Shown here in pieces: positions 24,203 through 37,326 of a stretch of 64,000 nucleotides of DNA (position 1 is its first letter; each line of letters begins with the position of its first letter). The position numbers were made by a program, and so were the translations under genes. Source of the stretch: Paragyromitra xinjiangensis (lineage: Eukaryota > Ascomycota > Pezizomycetes > Pezizales > Discinaceae); NCBI GenBank assembly GCA_038503065.1, contig JBCAMK010000012.1:1488001-1552000 (forward strand), in the 5' to 3' direction. Under the pieces are notes generated by a model. It saw only the letters and a list, made by a program, of their open reading frames with translations, made no database searches and was not told where the DNA came from.

Positions 24203-25900
24203 TTAGTCCGTCTTTGGAGAAAGGTATTTCGCATGAAACTCCGTTCTCACATCAAACAAACTCCCAATGTCCTGTTCGTTCCGTCTAATACGGAAAGTTT
24301 TAAAGGCGTTGCCATTAGGGAGCTTCGACGGGGCTCTGCCATCCTCCTTACATAGCAAATTTTCAAGCGCTGTGACTGAGACAATGTTGGAAATGACTTT
24401 GTCTGGCTTCTGATCACTAGAGACTTGAAGTTTACCCGGAGGATATGAGAATGTAAGTGAGAAATCATCAGGGTCGATCGCAATAAGCTGTGTAAATATC
24501 GATTTAGTCCACGAGAGTAAGCAGAGTTTAAGGGTGGGATATTCGTACCTTCGCATCCTTCTCCACTGTTACACCACCCCGACCAAACGACCGACGAAGC
24601 GAAAAGACATCGCCAACTCTGAGCGCATGATGTTTTGCGAGGGTCTGAATCTTTACACCGGAAGTATCACCTGCTACTGCTTCAGAGTTGACCCTTTGCT
24701 TCTGCCCCCAAAATTGTTCAAACTTATTATCTTTGAATTGGTTGAATTCACCAGCTTCAGATCGCTTGCGTGCTGCGACAATTGCGGCTTGGGTTTCAGG
24801 GGTGTATTTCCCGTCGGCGATATCGGCCTCTACGTGGGAGATGCGGGTGAGAAGTTGTGGATTATCCCAGAAATCTTCGACAAGTCCTGCCTTGGGTGTT
24901 GTGGGATCAGAGGGGTCGGTGCTGGGGGGATAAACTTTATCGCATTCGGGGAGGAAAGATATTAAGTGTGCTTTTTCGGATTCAGAAAACTGATTCCAGA
25001 CATCCGGGTTAAAAAAGTCCTGTAATTTGAAAGATCAGTAAACTTCCACATAATTAAGTAAAGTGAAAATATGGATGGGATAAGAAGCGTACTCCTAGGC
25101 TCCTGGCATACACGCTGCCTGGGTTCGTCATTAGATATTCTTCCTCCCACTCACTATCCACATCATCAACATCATTACTCTGATCAGATGCCTTCCACGT
25201 ATTGGCTCTAGCCCCCGCCTTAGTTTTGACAGTTTTCCCAGCAACTTCGTCAAGCACAGTCGGTGCTAAACGCTTCCTTCCGGAACGACGAATTTCGAGA
25301 TCGGTATCACCCTTTGGAGCCAATGCAGCCTCAGGCCCCCCGATTTCTGTGCCAGAGTTGAGTGCAGCCTGGGGCGACCTCACAAAACTCTTGCCTTTCT
25401 GTGGGGTTGAAAAGGAACTAGTCGTGATCTGGGTTTCGGTATTCGTTTCACCCACGGATTTTTCGGGCTCCTCCATGACTTTGTCCACTTCGACCATTTT
25501 AACAACCACCGACTCATTCGTATAATCGTCGCCCGCGTCATTAGCTTCCTCCATAATCCTATCGACTTCGTCCGAGACTTTAGCTATCTCTTCCAGTTTA
25601 ACATCGTCGATTCGCTCGTTATCTATGAATTCATCATCGTCAGACCAAATTTCAACATTACCGCACTTCAGCGAACAGGATTCTAATCTCACCAAGCTCC
25701 ATCTTATCACCAGCTCCATCCACTCCAACAATTTGCTCGTTCATCTCCCCATTTTCGGCAGCTATCACCTCGGAGACCTCAACTGCTTTCGCTGGACGCT
25801 TCCTCCTCTGGTTCCTCTTTGGTGCTGCAAGCTCAGCTGGCGTGTTCTCAGCGGTCGTGAAGGACTGAGGCCTGCTGCGTGTACTACGTGTACCGACCAT
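24203..25900 (-). CDS. Asx homology (ASXH/DEUBAD-type) domain protein
   Basis: Four exons (25900-25693, 25622-25093, 25019-24549, 24487-24203) give 497 aa; introns are 70, 73 and 61 bp and all phases close. The N-terminus is disordered with basic patches (KRNQRRKRPAK) and acidic repeats. From about residue 225 an ASXH-like domain begins: YLMTNPGSVYARS, then FFNPDVWNQFSESEKAHLI, SFLPECDKVYPP, EDFWDNPQLLTRISHVEADI and FEQFWGQKQRVNSEAV. In animals this domain of Asx/ASXL proteins activates the BAP1 H2A deubiquitinase, and related DEUBAD domains are in Rpn13 and INO80G. Fungal proteins of this type are largely uncharacterised. The C-terminal extension (LIAIDPDDFSLTFSYPPGK) is conserved-looking but unknown to me. 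A chromatin role is an inference from the domain. Confidence 0.85.
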
Positions 25901-27201
25901 GATAGGAAGGCTTAAGGTCCGTACTAGTGGGAGTCAATCTTTGTATCCGCAGATGGAGCGAAATAGCAAGGGCACCAAAAGTTGAAGGAGAACCACTGCT
26001 TTCGGAGACTGTCAGACGTCGTGCTCCCAAGAGAGACGCGACGTGCACGTGGGGTAGGCGCTTTACCATGTTAGCGTCTCGCTTGGATTTAGCGTGAGAT
26101 AGAAGTGGCGGAAATTGTGGCGGTGAGAACCTGTGGCGGGGCATTCGCTGAAGCCAAGGATTCACAGCCAAGATCACGTGTTGAAGGGGAGATAAGGAAT
26201 ACTCCCGAGCTCACTAAATCTGTCACTATCTTCAGGAGCGCCTACAGCGGCAACTTGTTTATTTCATCTTCCTTAAAAATGCTAGCTGCATATAAAGCAC
26301 ATTGCTTTCTCTCCACAATTGATAGAGAGAGTGTTTCATTTCAGGGGAACTCTAGGAGTTACAGGAGACAACAAAATAGTGATTTTGCACTGGGAAGCTG
26401 TGTTTCTGGGTGACGAAAGCCGCATATATCATTTTTTATGCAAGGTCCATCCGCCCCAAGGGATAGGGAGATGAGAGGAATGGTTGTGGAGTCTGACATG
26501 GGCAGACCGGTACATTGAGCGTCTCACTGCATAGAGTAACAGGGTATCCTCTTTCCAAACCCCGCATTCTGAATTTACCGGTACGTATCATGACGCGTTT
26601 AGGAGGGAAACATTCTACCGGTCCGGTACTGGTACATGATGGGTCGTTGAATATGCCTACACGATGAATCACTATTCTATCGATCAAAATTCGAGATGAT
26701 ATGGTTTTTTCTCGGAGACTTCGACGACGTTGCGTTGCGTTGCGTCGCAGCCGTCGCAGGTTTCGGATTATTTGGTAAGATTTTCCTCAGCACCAGGTTC
26801 AGCACCGGAATATTTGCTAAGATTTTCACTATTGACAGGTTCGCGCTCTGGAACCGAACCGCCTGCCGCTGCTGGCGCACAGGCTAATATTTGTGCTAAG
26901 GATTTCTATGATATCCTTTTAATATGTGCAAAAAACGAAGCTATCAGAACCTGGGACCTGAAAAGCATACATGTATTTCTGCCTATGCCAGTGCCGTGAT
27001 TGATGTACAGTACCGCGGCTATGTATCACTACTACCGCCGGTAAACTCTCTCCAAACAGCTGATACTACGATCGCTGATATTAATGATGTGCATAACACT
27101 GCATATAAGACGCTTTGCAGAAACTAAACCAAGACAAACAAAACAAAAATACAAAGACGATCTTCATTGTCTAGAGTCCCAACTGCCAGCTGTGACTTCC
27201 C
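25901..27201. other. Gene-free 1.3 kb
   Basis: This lies upstream of the ASXH gene and downstream of the MMtag gene. Only short unrelated open frames are present. One TACATGTA palindrome lies at 26968-26975. Confidence 0.4.
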
Positions 27202-28194
27202 TCAAGGGCTCCTCGGCTTACCAGTGCTCCTACTCCTCCTTCTTCTCCGTCCATCCCTGTCATCCTGTTCCCGAGCCCTATCACGCACCCTGTGCTCGCC
27301 CCTGTCCCTGTCCCCACGCCTTTCCCTTCTACCGTCCTTGCCGTCATGTTCTCGGCGATCACGATGGCGTCTTGGACTCGCAGAGCGGCTCTTTCGATGC
27401 CGCCGCCGTTGGCTGTCATCACGGTCTCTCCTGTGCCTGTGCCTTTCCCTTTCCCTCTCTCTCTCACGGCTCGGGCTCCGTGTTCTACTCCCATGCCTCC
27501 GCCGATGTCCGTCCCGATCCCGATCTCGATCCCGATCTCTCTTTTCCCCTCTGTCCCGCCTCGATCTGCCGTGTCCCTCCGGCCGTTTTTCTTTTTCCCC
27601 ATCGGCAGTTCTGTACATTGCGTTTAATTTTGTTCCCTCGTCGGTTGTCACCCTAGCACCCTCTTCACGTCTGAGCTGGCCCGCAACCCCCCTTCCACCA
27701 CGGCCAAAACCGACCCCTTGGGCTTCTTCTTCCTCTTCCTCGCCATCTGGCTGGCCTCCTGCGCCAGCTTCTTTAATGGCTCGTCGAACGTCGTCTTGGT
27801 TGACAGCATCGGTGTGGCGACGAACAACTTTGAAACCAAGAGCTTCAGAGAGTGCATCTTGTTCGGCTTCTTTGATGCGCTTTATTTCGGCGAGGCGTTG
27901 TTGTTCGGGAGTGAGAGTGCTGTCACTATCACCTTTGGCATACCAAGTCAAGTCTTTGCCTTTTTGCCAACGGCCGACGGCTATGAGGAGATATGTTGGT
28001 TAGGAACGCGTAGTTTGCAGATGAGATGACATCGAAGAATGCAATGAGGGCGATGGAAAGAAGAACATACGAGCCATTAGAGAATGCCCAAGATAATTCT
28101 CACGATCTTTGTCTTCCTTAACATCATCCCACTTGAATTCAGCACGCCCCCCTCTCGAGCTATCGCCCTTCCTGAGGCCTGAAAGAAGATCCAT
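27202..28194 (-). CDS. MMtag-domain protein (MMTAG2-like), RD/RS-rich tail
   Basis: Two exons (28194-28071 and 27980-27202) with a 90-bp intron give 300 aa. The N-terminal 70 residues match the MMtag family: [20 protein letters not shown], then [20 protein letters not shown], with the splice falling exactly inside SLMA-PVGRW. The second half is a long Arg/Asp/Ser/His-rich tail ([38 protein letters not shown]) of the kind found in splicing-associated proteins. Human MMTAG2 (C1orf35) is nuclear and poorly understood. An RNA-processing association is inferred from the tail. The opposite strand has long open frames over the tail only because of its repetitive codons. Confidence 0.88.
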
Positions 28195-29812
28195 AGTGTC
28201 TGCCCAATTTCTTCACGAACTCGTAAAACGCGTGCAAAGGCACGATGCAAGAATATCACCTTAGTCCGAATGCGAACGCGTGGTAGGTAGACGTAACAGT
28301 ATAAATTATCCAGCGTGTTGGTCCTACCTGGCCGTCGGCGCAAGAGATGAGGTCACAAAAAACCCTAACCCTTAGCCTCGACCGTGGCCTTGGCGCCTAA
28401 GCAGAGCCGCAACGCCAGTGCTCCCTGGTTCCGCGCTGGCTCGATTGAGAATTCAAGTCCTTGTCGCAGAAACCGGCAAGCAGGGAAAATCAAGTGAACC
28501 CTGCGAGTCATACGGAACGCCTATACGCCTATACGCCCCCTGCCCTACCCCCCCCTCCTCTGGCCGGGAGAGTTGCGAGTGGCATACTCTAACACCATCA
28601 AAAGTCTTGAGATGCCAACGTCGAGTCATGTATGTGGTTTAATAGCGGGCTTGTTATGATATAGCGAAATGATACGGCGGCGGCAACAACGCTGGGGAAT
28701 GAGTGCAGGCTAGCCGATATCACAGTATATTTCGTCTGATCTCGCCTCGCTTCTTTTGTGATTAGGTTGAAAAGGAAAGAAAAGAAAATTTGCATCTTTC
28801 TTTTTTCGCCACTCCCTCTCCCCTCCACACCCACCACCTCCCTCCCTCGCCTCGAGCACGCACTCGCCCGGGTATGGAAATAGTAATTAAACTTTAGGGA
28901 ATATCAGATATCCGAAAAATTTGCTTCCCCCCTTGCAAATGCCCCATTGTTAATAATGGGAAAGGAGTTCAAGATCAGGAAGTGGCATGCGATCCGGGAG
29001 TCCCTTTTCCTTCGAAAACGCAATCCAGCCTATTTTTATTTCCCAATTTTTTCATTTGCCTGAGCTTTGGCCCAGGCGAGGGATCAGCTTTGTGGAGCTC
29101 GCCAAAGCAAGCAGCTCCACTTGTGGATCGTGAAACGGTCAGGGTGGTTGGACTTGTGACCATTGCCAACCATGTCCTCCATGATGTGTGTAGTGTAGTG
29201 TATTCCGGTTGCGTAGCTCTCTCTCCGCTACATCTTATGCAAGACGCGGGACTTTGCTTGGGGTCGGCAACCGGTGGTGCTGCCAGTCAGTTGCCGGGTG
29301 GCTAAAAAAGAAAGGAACCAGCAACCAGCGCCAAAAAAAACCGAAAGGAAAGGGAGAAGAAGAAAAAAAAATGCACCACCGCGTGAAACTGCAGTTGGCG
29401 GACGCTGCAGGTTTTGATGCGGCCTACCGTACCCCAGCTTTTGCAAGAAACTGAAATTGAGGGTTCTACAGAAGGGCTCGGCACTAGCATCGTCACATTC
29501 TTGAGAGCCAGCAGTGGAAAAGCAGCAACGAGGAGAGAAGGCTGGGTTCGCCGGGCCAACATAAACCTATGCTACTTTACTGACCTGCAACATGCATGTT
29601 CGTCACCTCACCTTGCCTCACGAAGGGGGTAGAGGAGGGGGTCAAAAAGAAAATAAGATTAACAGCATAGGAAACAAAACAAATAAAAAATATAATATCA
29701 CAAGGGAGAAAAAAGGGTTCCCAATACGAGGAATATAGCACGAATGCTCGGAGGACATCGGGAGATGCCAACCCTTTTTTGTGCCCCAATCCCGTTGCCA
29801 AATTCAGACAGT

Positions 29813-29854
29813 TGGAGGAGCAGGAGGAGGAGCAGGAGGAGGAGCAGGAGGGGG
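29813..29854. repeat. GGAGGAGCA tandem repeat
   Basis: About four imperfect copies of the 12-mer-like unit GGAGGAGGAGCA. Confidence 0.8.
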
Positions 29855-30124
29855 TGAAAAACGTTGATGTCATTATTCACGAGCATCGTTGACGAGTATG
29901 AGGAGACGGTGTTTGAGATCTTGGCGTTCCAGATTAGATCGGCACAGGCGTAGGACTACGATTCCTGGCTGCCTCTGTTAGGGTACGGTAGGTACTACGA
30001 ACTGAGGAAAAGAAAACTGGTGGAACAAGGCTGGAAACAGGCGATGCTGAGGACAGACGCGCCATAGCGACAAGGGAAGAGTCTAGTTTCTTCGAGGGAA
30101 GCTGGATTGAAGCTCCTTTCCTTA

Positions 30125-30187
30125 CTCATTCACTCACTCACTCACTCACTCACCACTCACCACTCACCACTCACCACTCACACTCAC
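30125..30187. repeat. CACT and CACTCAC tandem repeats
   Basis: A run of CACT tetramers passes directly into four to five copies of a CACTCAC-type heptamer. Confidence 0.85.
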
Positions 30188-30530
30188 TTGACTTACTACA
30201 GACCAATTCAGTCCGTGTCTTCCCCTGTAACCAACCTGTTAATTACGGCGGTGTAGCATGGGGTTCGTGAGCTGCGAAGGATGGGGAACAACCCCTCACT
30301 AGCCTCCTTGGGTACGATGTCCCGTCGGAAAGCGTCGGCCTTCCACAACAGCAAGCTTTTTTTTTTCCTTATGCTTGCTTTGGCTGGCTGAATATCTGTT
30401 GGTTATGTCGCCTTAGACATCAGACGCATATATTGGGAGCTTGGAGGGTCCTCTCTTCCTCTGCTTCTCTGTAATTTGCTCCTTTGCTCTTCATCTCTTG
30501 CACAAACTTCTGTCTTCTGTTTGTTTGAGT

Positions 30531-30624
30531 CTGCTTGCTTGTTTGCTTGCTTGCTTGTTTGCTTGCTTGCTCTCTTGCTTGCTTGCTCTCTTGCTTGCTT
30601 CCTTGCTTCCTGCTTGCCTGCTTC
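30531..30624. repeat. GCTT/TTGC tetranucleotide repeat
   Basis: About 20 imperfect copies of TTGC/GCTT lie about 110 bp upstream of the transporter start codon, probably in the 5' leader or core promoter. Confidence 0.85.
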
Positions 30625-30732
30625 TTGTTCATCTTCTGCTCCTTTGCTGGTTGATTGAAGGTTCTTGGTTTTCTCTTATACAACACTACCGTTCTACAAT
30701 CAAAGTAGAACAGTGTTTGATACGAATAAGCC

Positions 30733-33174
30733 ATGACTTCCCCCAGAAGGGATAATCTCGAAGACTTTTCTTCAGACAGCCCGGAGCCAACGCCATCTCC
30801 TACGTACAGAGCTTCCTACTTTCAAGATGTGAGGAAGCAGTCTGACGATCCGAGTACGTCTCCATCTGCCAGTTCTCCGAATGTTGTTATTCCTACCTTG
30901 CGGCCACGACGGTAAGCTTGTTGAATTTTCCATTTCTCCCGTAATTTTCCGCTTTTCACGTTCTTTCTTATTTTCAACTTTCGATATTTCACTCTATTTC
31001 CCCTCCGTTTTGCATTATCAGCAGATGTTTTTTGCTTTGCGAAAAAGAAAGCTACGGTTGTCTTTCGTATCCACCTATCAGAGCTTTTTTGTAGATTTCA
31101 AATACCACGATGTCAACCCCGATGGCGTCAACCTATCAAGACCAACCCGGAGATCTCCCAACCAAAAAACAAAACCTCGAAAAAAATAAATACCTATCAG
31201 AATTAAAGCTAACGTTCACCTCGCAGGTCTTCACTTTCGCTAGGCTTGGATGTAATTCGCTACGCTGGCGGTGTAAACTCGCTCGACAACTTCGCTCGTT
31301 CGTGGACCCGTGCTGCCGGCTATTTCGAAATCGCTCCGTCAATCCAATCTTACGTACCTGTTTCCGGTGCTGGACGTGACGAGGAGTCCCCCGAAGACAG
31401 CTCTGCCATTGACGATGATTACGATGAGTATCATTCTGACCGCGATGCCACACCAACTCAACGCGGTGGGGTACGGCATGGCATGGATGGCACTGCAGGC
31501 AATATGGGCTCGTATGGGAGCTTTACGGCCCCCCTAGGCAGGTATGGGGCTATGGCGATGCCACAGGCAGGGCTACCAATAGGGAGACTTGGTCAGGCAA
31601 CGAGACCTGCAGCAGCAGACCTATATTTGCAGCAGCAGCTACCAGCAACGGTAGTGGGTGTACCAGACAAAGAACGGGAGCCTTTGTTGGTAAAGACTGT
31701 GAGGACAGAGGAAGGGAAGGTTGAGGTAGTGGTCGTGGGGCAAAGCACGCTCCCGCAGACGGTATTTAATAGCGTTAACGTACTTATTGGGATCGGGTTG
31801 TTGAGTTTACCATTGGGTCTGCGTTATAGCGGATGGTGAGTACTTACAGCACACCTTACAGGGACTCAATTGCATCATAACTAATGATTGGTTGGTGCAA
31901 ATAGGCTCATCGGTATACCGTTCATTCTCTTCTCTGCTGGTGTAACGAAATATACCGCCAAGCTTCTCGCTCGCTGCCTCGACAAGTCTCCGGACCAATC
32001 GCTCGTCACCTATTCCGACATCGCTTATATTGCTTTCGGGCACAAGTCCCGCATCTGTGTCTCGGTTCTGTTCTCGCTTGAGCTCATGGCGGCCTGTGTA
32101 GCGCTTGTAGTCCTCTTCGCGGACTCCCTGCATGGGCTGTTTCCAGAGATCTCAAAGTTTGAGTGGAAGATCATTGCAGGGTTTGTGTTGACTCCATTAA
32201 GCTTTTTGCCATTGAGGGTGTTGAGCTTTAGCTCCATCTTGGGAATTGTTAGCACTTTTAGCAGTGAGTACCCCTAGGGTTCTTAGGGGAGAGGTAGCAT
32301 GAGCTAATCGCAATGGTTGGATAGTTGTTTTGATTGTCTTCATTGATGGCTGGATTAAGTTCGAGGCGCCTGGGAGTCTGTGGGAGCCAATGCCAACTTA
32401 TATGCTACCAAAGACATGGTGGACGGTTCCGTTGAGCTTTGGGCTTCTGATGTCACCATGGGGAGGCCACAGCGTGTTTCCAAATATCTACAAGGACATG
32501 CGGCACCCAAAGAAGTACAACAAGGCAGTGGATATCACATATGGGTTCACCGTAAGCATTCTCCCGCCCCTCTCCCCGCACAATTGACTAACAATTCTAT
32601 AGTTTTTCCTTGATATGTCTCTCGCAATTACTGGAATCCTCATGTTTGGAGATGGTGTTGCCGATGAAATTACCGTTAACATTCTCAAGCTCGAGGGGTA
32701 TCCGAAGGGTTTGTCTGTGGCGATGGTGGTATTCATTGCTATGATCCCACTCACGAAGACGCCGTTGAATTCGAGACCGATTATCACAACTATTGAGATC
32801 ATGATGGGAATCAATCCTCTCAGGGAAACTAGCTTTAGTGACGGTATTATGAAAATTGTGATTCGAAGTACGCTCCCCCTTCTTTCTTCTGCCCTAGAGC
32901 AGTTTCTTACAATTACGCAGTTTTGGCCAACATAGTCTTTGTGATAATCGCGATCCTCTTCCCGTCTTTCGATCGGATCATGGCGTTCCTCGGCTCCTTC
33001 CTCTGCTTCAGCATCTGTGTGATCCTCCCATTGTTCTTCTATCTTAAGATTTATGGGAATGAGATCTCGTTCGGAGAGAGGGCAGGATGCTGGTTTTTGG
33101 CGGTGATCAGTACGATTTTTGCAGCGATTGGGACAGTTGCGGCTTTTGTGCCCAAGGAGAGCCTTGGGGCATGA
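30733..33174 (+). CDS. Vacuolar amino-acid transporter (AVT1-like, Aa_trans family)
   Basis: Six exons (30733-30911, 31227-31835, 31905-32263, 32325-32551, 32603-32867, 32921-33174) give 630 aa in continuous phase. The first about 240 residues are cytosolic and disordered. The transmembrane core begins at STLPQTVFNSVNVLIGIGLL (family hallmark of helix 1) and continues through IPFILFSAGVTKYTAKLLAR, SVLFSLELMAACVALVVLFA, SWWTVPL-type segments ending in FGLLMSPWGGHSVFPNIYKD, and FPSFDRIMAFLGSFLCFSI. This matches AVT1-type exporters/importers of neutral amino acids on the vacuole. Introns are 51-69 bp except the first (315 bp). Which AVT paralogue it is, and the substrate, cannot be told from the sequence alone. 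Confidence 0.92.
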
Positions 33175-36100
33175 GGATGTGTGGGTTTATTGATTCTAAG
33201 CTCAGAATACCACGGGCTTGGCATAAGGGAGCGTCGAGTAAAACGAGCATTAGAGAGGATGCTTTAGAATGGTGTCTTTTCAACTAATAAACGCATAAAA
33301 AAGGTTAAAGAAAAAAGGGAAATCCATTAGAAAAAAGGGCTGTTATAAGTTTTTGGAAACGGCGAATGGGTCTCTTGATTATCTCTTTTGTCTATTTTCC
33401 TACTCCGGTTTTTTTTTGTTTAACGGGATTATCAAAAGTTTTATTTTCTGTCTCTTTTATTTGGGGTAACAATGGGTCGTCGATTACTTTCTTTTCACTT
33501 TACGAAACCTGGCTTTGGTCTAGCCGTGGGAATGTTTATAGTTGACTGGAAACAGTTTCTCATGACTCGTACGAGGATGAAGGAACTGCGTGTAAATTTA
33601 ATAAGATCGAGAAATGAAATGCATGTACTTGATAATGAATCATCAAACAGTTCACGGTTCACATTTTGGTCTGTGGGTTTGGGTTTTGCTGCAGAGCCTG
33701 GCATTAGCATGTGACACTAACTTGTTGAACTCTGGGTTTTTTTTCCAGCTGCATGCATGTTTGTACTCTAGGATGAGTCCCAAGATTCTTTCGTCATGAT
33801 ATCACTTTCCCAGAAACTTGCCGCTCCCGAAGAAAAACAACACGCCGCTTGAATGGCAGCCTAACGGTGGAATGATTACTCTAATGTATAATCCACAGCA
33901 CGGATCTTGCTTTGCGCACGGCACTGCCCACAACTTAGTGTTCTACTCTACGCAATGTAGCAACGGTGGAATCGCCCCTCAGAGAATATATAACTACCTA
34001 GCCGAAGGCTCGTGAAACGCTTCGAGGTCTTGTGTCCAAGCACTTGGTATTGCGCAGGGGGTGTCTCGGTGCATCTGCACTGCCGATATCGGAAGGTGGA
34101 CCATTGATCTTCATGAAAAGCGGGGTGCATACAATTTATGTCGCGTGGCTGCTATATAATGGTCGATTAAGGGGGTTTAGTATGATGGTTCGGAGCTTTG
34201 GGGTGTTGGGGAAATCCCGAAAGGACCACTTGGGCGGGTGCTGGGATCCATGTCAGGCGCCCGCAAAAAAAAATAAAAAAAAGTAACTGTTTGTATTGCC
34301 ACCTGGCTGAAACTAGCCATGGGCTTCAAGATCTTTCCAGGTAGTCTTTTCAGGTTCTGCGGTTGTTGTGATTAATGTAGGTATTGTGTCATCTAGGTCA
34401 TGTATAATCACTCGGTACTTTTGTATGAAGCGGAGTGATTTGTGAGGAAAAAGAAAATAATTCGAGGTGGGGATAGGTTAGAGTTTTGTCATTCTTTGAA
34501 GCACATAACCTTTGCGTCTTTTCTGCTTGTTCTGTTCTCTGAGTCTTGATGTTCTCTCAGTACCAAAGGTTTCCCTTGCGACAGGTGAGGGGGAGGGCGG
34601 TACGCTATGCATTAACGAGCTCACTTAACCTAGAGCCATAACGAAAATTATGCATATCGATCCTATCGTCTTCCAGGAGTCCCGTGACGGCCAACGGCAT
34701 GAATAGATCAGATTCTCAACGGATATTTCTAGCGGAATGGCTCCCCGGATCCTGTCAGCAGAAGGGTAATTGAAACCAATCCGAGTGTTCTTATTGATTC
34801 GTTTCCCACAGCTAACTTATGAGGCTGAAGGCCCGTGGAATCGAAATGTAGGTGTCGTACGGGATCAAAGTTAAGGACACGAGTCCGACTTTACCCCCCG
34901 ACTATCTCCCCGAGAATCCCCTTCCCCCGGATTCGCACCGATAAGGATTGCTGCTGGTGATTGATAGGGAAAGAGATTTGCCAGCTGTTAGGTGAACTAG
35001 AGATGGGGTGGGGAGAAGTGTCGATGGATGGTTGGGCATGCGCAACTTCCCGTGGTTCATTCTCTAGACGGTGGGGGTTTTGCATGCTATCCGCTCTCGT
35101 GAGGGTAAATTGCTTCTTTCCACTACTGAGGTTCAAACGTTTACAGAAGTGTTTACAGTAGATTTGTTGGGCTGCACAGTCTCGATAGATTACAAGGCGA
35201 GGTGACGAAATCATGCATTATCGATAAGATGTGTGATGAATTTATCCGGTGGATCGGTCCCATAGCCGTACAGTAGACGGCTTCAGCGGACTCAAAACTT
35301 CTCGAATGAAAGATATGCCAAAGTGCTTCGATGCGGATTGAGCGAGGGATAGAAGCTTGGATCTCATCAAGCACGAGTTGTACATCTTCAAAGAGGTGGG
35401 GGGGATTCTGGCTAAGGTAGGACCCTAGCAGAGATTATCTATGGTACGATTGCAGACTTTCTGGAAGCTCTGGAGATGCGGATATCCATTATCATCTAGG
35501 TTGTGCTCATCTGTTCATCGTCGGAACAACTCTCAACAGTCTTGTTCATCGGAACGATGAGATATCGAAGTCGAAAAAATGGAAGCACCGAGTGGAAATA
35601 GTCCGATACAAACATACGTTCTCGCATCTGAGAGGTCAGTTTCACTGTTCTCTGCTTTGCATCATCGATCTATGACGCTTAATAACATCTGATTAATAGC
35701 TCACACTAAATCGCTCCGATCATCGAATAGATAGGGCTGCCATCTAGACTACGATGATGGCATTCTCTCCGATGAGTTTCTTCAATCACAGACCGTATAA
35801 AGCAGGGGTTTCTTCTCATTACGGGCGAAAGAAACTTGTACAACAAATTTGAAAAAGAGTAGGGATAAGAATAATCAAAACCCGATCAATTTTCTCGATA
35901 TTGCATGCTAAATGAGGGGCTCGATTTGCCGGGTCACCCTTAGATATGCCTTGCTTGCATTCATATCATGAGCCCCGCTTCTAGTTGACCAATCAAAATG
36001 TCTTCCTTTATTCCAGATCATTTGCCTCATCGATTTGCGGCTCCACCTCCATGGAAGAAATCCGATCCATGCGGGGAAAATGGCCCACCGTTTTTTTCGC

Positions 36101-37184
36101 TACCCCTGATCGTTGGGCCTTCCCACGGGAATTTTTTGAGATGGATAAATGCTGTCAGGTGGTAAGCCTACGTCACATCAGCGTTGATAGCTGTTTAATT
36201 TCGGCCCCTTTCAACTTCGTTATCATCCCATCTCATCCTATTTTGAGCTTCTCCCCGCCGATCACGTGCCTATATTTAGGGCCTTATCAGGAAAGGCTAT
36301 TGTCGAATAGTAGACGAATGATCTTATCTCATAGACGAATTCGTGGATGGGTTTCTCCTGCATACCGCCCCGGCACTAATGCTTAGGGAAAGCCCTTAAG
36401 AGATATCCTTGGGAAACTGATTTCTCTTTGAGGCAGGGCTAGTATCGAACACAAGCCTCCAAGCCAAGCAATCACTGTTTCGGACGGCTGCCAAGCATCC
36501 TTTTTTTCCTCCTCAAGAGCGATAAAGAGTTCTACGGTGCGCAGAAAACTGCGCAGTATAGGTTAGACACGATAGTAATAATGGTTCTATCACCGCGAAA
36601 GCTAGGATATACTAGTTTGGTAACCTCGATGAGCTAAGGGAATATAAATCGTAGAAATAGGGACGACTATATTTTGTCGATGTATTACGAGGGGGTCCCC
36701 TTTACCTTAAATTTATTATTTTCTTCTACTTCTTCGGTATTCTTAACGAAGGGATTAAATCGGGTTTTATTTGGGTTTTCGGTTTTTCTCTGCATTCCCA
36801 TCTTAAAAATTGCGAACGAGAATAAATAGAGGTCCGAGAGGAAATCAGTTAAATAGTGGGCCAATTGCGTTAGTACTTATAATAATCGTTGTTATGACTT
36901 GTGAATGTGCGCACGTGCCTGGGAAAATATCGTGAAATCTATAATCAGTCTTTGGAGTGTTGAATGAGAACCAATCAATCCGGATGTCGTACTTTCTTTA
37001 GTTCGATTAGATTTTATCCGTATAATTACCTTATTCAAAATGATGTTAGGTTAGAAGGTCAAGTTGTGACACGTGAGCACTAATCATTTGTTATCACTCG
37101 GGATAGTTTAGCGCACGTTCGAACGAAAAAATAGAAGGGTACGTAAGAGTAAAGAAAGGCAATAAGAGCTATAGTGTCATTTGT

Positions 37185-37326
37185 CATGGTAGCCTAACAG
37201 CTACTGTGTCGCCCAGAGGGGCCGGGGGAACGCACATGTAGATTCGATTCCCTCCCAGGGGAGATGTGGGTTTCATCTTCACGCGCTGGGCTAAAGGTTC
37301 GCAGGGAAGCCTGTGGCCTTTTTTTT
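37185..37326 (+). ncRNA. Candidate Pol III-transcribed structured RNA
   Basis: An A-box-like TAGCCTAACAGC (37190-37201, 11 of 12 to TRGCNNARYNGG), a B-box-like GATTCGATTCC (37241-37251, 10 of 11 to GGTTCGANTCC), 39 nt between them, and a T8 terminator (37319-37326) make a type-2 Pol III unit. The body can fold: GTAGC-CTAACA-GCTAC hairpin at about 37189-37204, GCCCAG (37211-37216) with CTGGGC (37286-37291), CACAT (37233-37237) with ATGTG (37264-37268). It is not a tRNA, because no anticodon arm or paired T stem forms. It could be a SINE head, a 7SL-like or another small RNA. The identity is unknown. Confidence 0.4.

Larger units (their letters stand above)
28195..30732. other. Long 5' region of the transporter gene
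   Basis: This 2.5-kb region lies between divergent genes and shows no coding evidence. It is rich in simple repeats, listed separately, especially in the last kilobase before the transporter start. Some of it is probably the transporter's promoter and leader. Confidence 0.4.

Noticed and set aside
27167..28029. Long plus-strand open frames rich in Ser/Leu/Cys over the MMtag gene
   Set aside because: They mirror the Arg/Asp/Ser-rich repeat codons of the minus-strand gene, which has a clear family match and a clean splice join.
30420..30755. Open frames of Lys/Gln/Ser repeats or Leu/Cys/Ala repeats
   Set aside because: They are produced by the GCTT tetranucleotide repeat and lack any non-repetitive coding part.
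36538..36555. Perfect 7-bp hairpin TGCGCAG-AAAA-CTGCGCA
   Set aside because: It is isolated, with no adjacent transcription unit or T run. A hairpin this short is expected by chance at low frequency.
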